Source: JASLDZ01 sp964235945 (GTDB lineage Bacteria; Pseudomonadota; Alphaproteobacteria; Caulobacterales; Caulobacteraceae). Taken from it: DNA of 40,601 nt. This document shows positions 36,749-40,601 of this stretch, piece by piece. The position numbers and the translations under genes are program-made. Each line of letters begins with the position of its first letter. Within the stretch, counting starts at the first letter, position 1. The stretch covers positions 1-40,601 of the forward strand of contig CAXSDV010000021.1 in the NCBI GenBank assembly GCA_964235945.1, in the 5' to 3' direction. The notes under the pieces were generated by a model that was not told where the DNA came from, searched no databases, and worked only from the letters and a program-made list of their open reading frames with translations.

Positions 36749-38065
36749 CTACTCCGCCGCCATCAGGGCCGAGCCCTGAACGTGCGGACGACCGGAACGG
36801 TAGGAGACGATGCGCTCCTCCACCTCGTGGCGGAAGTGGCGGAACAGGCCCTGGATCGGCCAGGCGGCCGCGTCGCCCAGGGCGCAGATGGTGTGCCCCT
36901 CCACTTGGGTGGTGACGTCGAGCAGCAGGTCGATCTCGCGCATCTCGGCCTCGCCGCGGGCCATGCGCTCCATCACCCGCCACATCCAGCCCGTACCCTC
37001 GCGGCAGGGCGTGCACTGCCCGCAGCTCTCGTGCTTGTAGAAGTAGCTGATGCGCGAGATGGCGCGCACGAGATCAGTGGACTTGTCCATCACGATCACC
37101 GCCGCGGTGCCCAGGCCCGACTTCAAGTCGCGCAGGCTGTCGAAGTCCATCAGCGCGGTCTCGCACTGTTCGGCGGGGATCATGGGCACGGAAGAGCCGC
37201 CGGGAATGACGGCCTTGAGGTTTCCCCACCCCCCACGCACGCCGCCGCAATGCTCTTCGAGCAGCTGCTTGAGCGGGATGCTCATCACCTCCTCAACGTT
37301 GCAGGGCATTTCAACATGGCCGCTGATGCACATCAGCTTGGTGCCGCTGTTGTTGGGTCGGCCGAATGAAGCGAACCAGCCCGAGCCGCGACGCAGGATC
37401 GTGCCGACCGCCGCGATCGACTCGACGTTGTTGACCGTGGTCGGGCAACCGTAAAGCCCCGCACCCGCCGGGAAAGGAGGCTTCAGGCGCGGCTGGCCCT
37501 TCTTGCCCTCCAGGCTCTCCAAGAGGGCCGTCTCCTCGCCGCAGATGTAAGCGCCGGCGCCGTGCGAGACGTAAACGTCAAAATCCCAGCCGTGGACGTT
37601 GTCCTTGCCGATCAGCCGGGCCTCGTAGGCCTGCTTGATCGCGGCCTCCAGGTGCTCGCGCTCCTGAACATACTCGCCGCGGATGTAGATGTAGCAGACG
37701 TGCGCCTGCATCGAGAAGCTGGCGATCAGGCAGCCCTCGATCAACAGGTGTGGATCGTGCCGCATGATCTCACGATCCTTGCAGGTGCCGGGCTCGCTCT
37801 CGTCGGCGTTGACGACGAGGTAGTGCGGGCGATCCTTCACCTCCTTGGGCATGAAGCTCCACTTCAGCCCGGTGTTGAAGCCCGCGCCGCCGCGCCCGCG
37901 CATGCCGCTGGCCTTCATCTGAGCGATCAGCCAGTCGCGTCCGCAGGCCAGCATGTCGGCGGTGGCGTTCCAGCAACCGCGCGTCTTCGCCCCCTCCAGC
38001 CCCCAGTCGTGGAAGCCGTAAAGGTTGGTGAAGATGCGATCCTTGTCTTCCAGAATGCCGACCAT
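36749..38065 (-). CDS. nuoF: NADH-quinone oxidoreductase subunit F
   Basis: NuoF binds NADH and FMN and is where electrons enter complex I. The 438-residue protein has the nucleotide motif RGRGGAGFNTGLKWSF (56-71), NADESEPGTCKDREIM (87-101), GAGAYICGEETALLESLEG (169-187) and the N3 cluster ligands C348, C351, C354 and C394 (ESCGQCTPCREGT...C). ATG 38065 is chosen over a longer open frame because MVGILEDKDRIFTNLYG is the usual start and the upstream part runs through the small membrane gene in another frame. Confidence 0.97.
   Translation of the reverse strand: MVGILEDKDRIFTNLYGFHDWGLEGAKTRGCWNATADMLACGRDWLIAQMKASGMRGRGGAGFNTGLKWSFMPKEVKDRPHYLVVNADESEPGTCKDREIMRHDPHLLIEGCLIASFSMQAHVCYIYIRGEYVQEREHLEAAIKQAYEARLIGKDNVHGWDFDVYVSHGAGAYICGEETALLESLEGKKGQPRLKPPFPAGAGLYGCPTTVNNVESIAAVGTILRRGSGWFASFGRPNNSGTKLMCISGHVEMPCNVEEVMSIPLKQLLEEHCGGVRGGWGNLKAVIPGGSSVPMIPAEQCETALMDFDSLRDLKSGLGTAAVIVMDKSTDLVRAISRISYFYKHESCGQCTPCREGTGWMWRVMERMARGEAEMREIDLLLDVTTQVEGHTICALGDAAAWPIQGLFRHFRHEVEERIVSYRSGRPHVQGSALMAAE
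36751..36766 (-). repeat. Stop/ribosome-binding cassette copy 1 (nuoF end, nuoG start)
   Basis: This is the first copy of the 16-bp element (CTGATGGCGGCGGAGT on the minus strand). It encodes the LMAAE C-terminus of NuoF and provides GGAG 8 nt before ATG 36743 of nuoG, with the TAG stop of nuoF falling in the spacer. Confidence 0.7.
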
Positions 38066-38070
38066 GGCCT

Positions 38071-38277
38071 TCAAGCCTTGCGGGCGCCGCGGGCGGCGCC
38101 GGAGATGAACCAAACCTGTGCGCCCACGCCGCCCGCAACGGCGGCGGCGACGAGGGGCAGGCCCCAACGTACATGTAGGGCGGCATACGCCACCAACCCA
38201 GTGAGGGCGAGTGCGAACGCCCCGCAACTCAAGGCCAGCATGCGGACCAGTCGACGACGCTCCGCCTCGATGTTCAA
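38071..38277 (-). CDS. Small two-helix membrane protein in the nuo operon, function unknown
   Basis: Between nuoE and nuoF is a frame of 68 residues: a charged start (MNIEAERRRLVRM), two hydrophobic segments (about 14-34, LALSCGAFALALTGLVAYAA, and about 38-58, WGLPLVAAAVAGGVGAQVWF) and a basic end (GAARGARKA). The start TTG 38277 overlaps the nuoE stop as TTGA; ATG 38241 would give 56 residues and keep both helices. The nuoF start follows 5 bp after its stop, so it is part of the operon. Small membrane proteins occur at this position in other alphaproteobacterial nuo clusters (for example DUF5337 in Rhodobacterales). I cannot say from sequence alone whether this one belongs to that family. 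A role in complex I assembly is only a guess. Confidence 0.78.
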   Translation of the reverse strand: MNIEAERRRLVRMLALSCGAFALALTGLVAYAALHVRWGLPLVAAAVAGGVGAQVWFISGAARGARKA

Positions 38278-38945
38278 GCCACCGCCTCGGCGACCGGCGC
38301 GGGACGGTTGGGCAGGGTGATCGGCTGGGCGAGCGAACCGTCGTAGAGCGCGGGGTCTTGCAGCGTCTTGGCGCCGCCCGCCGGCTCCGAACTGTGGCGC
38401 CCAGCGTAGCTTCCGGGTTTGGGCGAGCTTCCCGCACGGAAGTCTTGCAGGATGCGCGCGAGCGAATCGGGAGTCAGGTCCTCGTAATAAAGGTCGTTGA
38501 TCTGGGCCATGGGCGCGTTCACGCACGCCCCCAGGCACTCGACCTCCTGCCAGGTGAAGCGCCCGTCCTTGGACAGGGTGTCGCGCGGGCCGATCACCTC
38601 CTTGCAGAGCTGCATCAGCTCGTTGGAGCCGCGCAGCATGCAGGGCGTGGTGCCGCACACCTGCACGAGCGCGGTCGTGCCCACCGGCTCCAACTGGAAC
38701 ATGGTGTAGAAGGTCACCACCTCCAGCACGCGGATCACCGGCATGGCCAGAAGCTCGGCCACGGCGCGGACGGCGGGCTCGCTGACCCACCCCTCCTGCT
38801 TCTGCACGAGCCAGAGCACCGGAATAGACGCTGACTGCTTGCGTGCTTCCGGGAACTTGGACAGCCACCAGTCCACCTTGGCCCGAGTCTCGGGCGTGAA
38901 GGTGAAGCTCTCGGGCTGGACGGCGGCGAGGCGGCGTACGCTCAA
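38274..38945 (-). CDS. nuoE: NADH-quinone oxidoreductase subunit E
   Basis: NuoE is the thioredoxin-like 2Fe-2S (N1a) subunit of the NADH module. The 223-residue protein has ligands C97 and C102 (VQVCGTTPCMLRG) and C137 and C141 (VECLGACVNAP), plus VTFYTMFQLEPVG. The last roughly 50 residues (from about 172) form a Pro/Gly-rich tail not needed for the fold, of the kind seen in other alphaproteobacterial NuoE. The start appears to be TTG 38945, overlapping the nuoD stop as TTGA; there is no ATG before residue 68. It is followed by the small membrane gene, again with a TTGA overlap. Confidence 0.95.
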   Translation of the reverse strand: MSVRRLAAVQPESFTFTPETRAKVDWWLSKFPEARKQSASIPVLWLVQKQEGWVSEPAVRAVAELLAMPVIRVLEVVTFYTMFQLEPVGTTALVQVCGTTPCMLRGSNELMQLCKEVIGPRDTLSKDGRFTWQEVECLGACVNAPMAQINDLYYEDLTPDSLARILQDFRAGSSPKPGSYAGRHSSEPAGGAKTLQDPALYDGSLAQPITLPNRPAPVAEAVA

Positions 38946-40165
38946 CGGTCGACTTCTCCGAACACGATGTCGAGGGAGCCCAGGATGGCGGACACGTCCG
39001 CCAGCATGTGGCCGCGATTCATCCAGTCCATCGCCTCCAGGTGGGCGAAGCCCGGCGCGCGTATCTTGCAGCGGTACGGCTTGTTGGTGCCGTCGCTGAC
39101 GAGGTACACGCCGAATTCACCCTTGGGAGCCTCCACCGCCGCGTAGACCTCGCCGGCGGGAGTGTGGAAGCCCTCGGTGTAGAGCTTGAAGTGGTGGATC
39201 AGCGCCTCCATCGAGCGCTTCATGTCCGCCCGGCGCGGCGGGGCCACCTTGCCGTCCTGGGTCAGCACGGGCCCCGGCGTCTTCTTCAGACGGTCCAGGC
39301 ACTGCTCCATGATTTTTATCGACTGGCGCATCTCCTCGACGCGACAGAGATAACGGTCGTAGCAGTCGCCGTTCTTGCCCACGGGTATGTCGAATTCCAT
39401 CTCGGCGTAGCAATCGTAGGGCTGCGACTTGCGAAGGTCCCAGGCCACGTCCGACCCGCGCAGCATCACGCCGCTGAAGCCCCGCGCCAACGCCTCCTCT
39501 TTGGAGACCACGCCGATGTCGACGTTGCGCGCCTTGAAGATTCGATTGCCGGTGATCAGCGTCTCGATGTCGTCGAGTTTGGCGGGGAAGGCCGCGCACC
39601 AATCGACCAGGTCGTCGATCAGCGATGTCGACAGGTCCTGGTGCACCCCGCCCGGCCGGAAGAAGTTGGCGTGCAGGCGCGCACCGGACGCGCGCTCGTA
39701 GAAGATCATCAGCTTCTCGCGCTCCTCGAAGCCCCACAGGGGAGGCGTGAGCGCGCCCACGTCCATCGCCTGGGTGGTCACGTTGAGCAGGTGGCTGAGG
39801 ATGCGGCCGATCTCGTTGTAGAGCGTGCGGATCAACTGACCGCGGATCGGCACGTCCACGCCCATCAGCTTCTCCAGGGCCAGCACGTAGGCGTGCTCCT
39901 GGTTCATGGGGGCCACGTAGTCGAGCCGATCGAAATAGGGGATGTTCTGGAGGTGGGTGCGCGCCTCCATCAGCTTCTCGGTCCCGCGGTGGAGCAAGCC
40001 GATGTGCGGGTCCACCCGCTCGACCACTTCGCCGTCCAGCTCAAGCACCAGTCGCAAGACGCCGTGCGCCGCCGGATGCTGAGGCCCGAAGTTGATATTG
40101 AAGTGGCGGACCTTGGTTTCTTCGGGCTGGATCGTGGCCAGCCCGCCGGATGCGTCGTCGGCCAT
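38942..40165 (-). CDS. nuoD: NADH-quinone oxidoreductase subunit D
   Basis: NuoD forms the quinone-binding site with NuoB. The 407-residue protein has HFNINFGPQHPAAHGVLRL near the start (the loop with the quinone-contacting histidine), DPHIGLLHRGTEKLME, YFDRLDYVAPMNQEHAY and a C-terminal CKIRAPGFAHLEAMD, ending DIVFGEVDR. It is related to the large subunit of NiFe hydrogenases but lacks the metal-binding cysteines. ATG 40165 starts one base after the nuoC stop. A start at 40204 inside nuoC is open but would add 13 unrelated residues. Confidence 0.97.
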   Translation of the reverse strand: MADDASGGLATIQPEETKVRHFNINFGPQHPAAHGVLRLVLELDGEVVERVDPHIGLLHRGTEKLMEARTHLQNIPYFDRLDYVAPMNQEHAYVLALEKLMGVDVPIRGQLIRTLYNEIGRILSHLLNVTTQAMDVGALTPPLWGFEEREKLMIFYERASGARLHANFFRPGGVHQDLSTSLIDDLVDWCAAFPAKLDDIETLITGNRIFKARNVDIGVVSKEEALARGFSGVMLRGSDVAWDLRKSQPYDCYAEMEFDIPVGKNGDCYDRYLCRVEEMRQSIKIMEQCLDRLKKTPGPVLTQDGKVAPPRRADMKRSMEALIHHFKLYTEGFHTPAGEVYAAVEAPKGEFGVYLVSDGTNKPYRCKIRAPGFAHLEAMDWMNRGHMLADVSAILGSLDIVFGEVDR

Positions 40166-40166
40166 C

Positions 40167-40601
40167 TTACTTGACCTTCTGGTCGGGCGTGTCGCCACGC
40201 TCATCGCCGGGGAGCACGTACTTGTAGCCCGTGCCGGCCTCGTTCATGTGGTCGCCTTCCCACGGGGAGAGGAAGTCGAAATTGCGAAACTCCTGCGGGA
40301 GCTTCACCGGTTCATAGACCACGCGCTTGAGCGCCTCGTCGTAGCGAACCTCGACATAGCCCGTCATCGGGAAGTCCTTCCGCAGCGGGTGGCCGTGGAA
40401 GCCGTAGTCGGTCAACAGCCGCCGCAGGTCGGGATGGCCGTCGAAGAAAATGCCGAACATGTCGAAGGCTTCGCGCTCGTACCAGTCGGCGTTGGAGAAC
40501 ACCGACGTCACGGACGGAACCGGAGTGTCCTCATCCGTCATGATCTTCACGCGCACGCGGGCGTTCAGCTTGAACGACAGCAGGTGGTAGACCACGTCGA
40601 A
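40167..40601 (-). CDS. nuoC: NADH-quinone oxidoreductase subunit C, C-terminal part (5' end outside window)
   Basis: NuoC is a peripheral-arm subunit that packs against NuoD. 144 residues are visible and the frame is open to the right edge, so the first part of the gene is missing. The visible part begins FDVVYHLLSFKLNARVRVK and contains the family signature WYEREAFDMFGIFFDGHP followed by DLRRLLTDYGFHGHPLRKDFP. The tail from about EFRNFDFLSPWEG is normal. nuoC and nuoD are separate genes, unlike the fused form in E. coli. Confidence 0.97.
   Translation of the reverse strand, partial: FDVVYHLLSFKLNARVRVKIMTDEDTPVPSVTSVFSNADWYEREAFDMFGIFFDGHPDLRRLLTDYGFHGHPLRKDFPMTGYVEVRYDEALKRVVYEPVKLPQEFRNFDFLSPWEGDHMNEAGTGYKYVLPGDERGDTPDQKVK

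Overview
The window is a dense, very GC-rich stretch of chromosome that looks like a Caulobacteraceae alphaproteobacterium (Caulobacter, Phenylobacterium or Brevundimonas type). Four things point there: LpxI used instead of LpxH, a short ProRS without the large editing insert, a complex I cluster with a small extra membrane gene between nuoE and nuoF, and a LexA box of the alphaproteobacterial type (GTTC-N7-GTTC) in front of a tiny SidA-like gene next to dnaE. Nothing suggests a mobile element, prophage, CRISPR array, tRNA or rRNA. No stretch longer than about 230 bases lacks a gene.

Layout, left to right. The 3' end of gltA (citrate synthase) is the only plus-strand gene. It converges on lpxB with 3 bp between the stop codons. 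Everything else is on the minus strand, so transcription runs from right to left. Positions 631-13873 hold an envelope and isoprenoid block, in transcription order pyrH, frr, uppS, cdsA, dxr, rseP/mmpA, bamA, skp, lpxD, fabZ, lpxA, lpxI, lpxB. The genes overlap or lie a few bases apart, and the block joins UMP supply, ribosome recycling, undecaprenyl and CDP-diacylglycerol synthesis, outer-membrane protein assembly and lipid A synthesis. Upstream of it are rpsB and tsf, separated by strong hairpins, then dnaE.

Positions 19419-19646 are the most interesting part. A 29-residue single-pass membrane protein (19465-19554) sits just upstream of dnaE. It has a good ribosome binding site, a recognisable promoter and a perfect LexA box over the -10 element. 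This matches the design of SidA, the SOS-induced cell-division inhibitor of Caulobacter crescentus.

Further right come lolD and a lolC/E-type permease (lipoprotein release), proS, a DUF1467 membrane protein, methylmalonyl-CoA epimerase, RNase J, type III pantothenate kinase (coaX) and biotin ligase (birA). The last 13.6 kb is the NADH dehydrogenase (complex I) operon from nuoN back to a partial nuoC; nuoA and nuoB should lie beyond the right edge.

Most of the window is conserved housekeeping sequence and I do not see a large undescribed system. The items worth follow-up are the sidA-like SOS unit, a 16-nt stop/ribosome-binding-site cassette repeated at two nuo junctions, the small nuo-cluster membrane protein, the long Pro/Ala-rich N-terminal extension of BamA, an Asp-to-Glu change in CoaX and the hairpins around rpsB/tsf.
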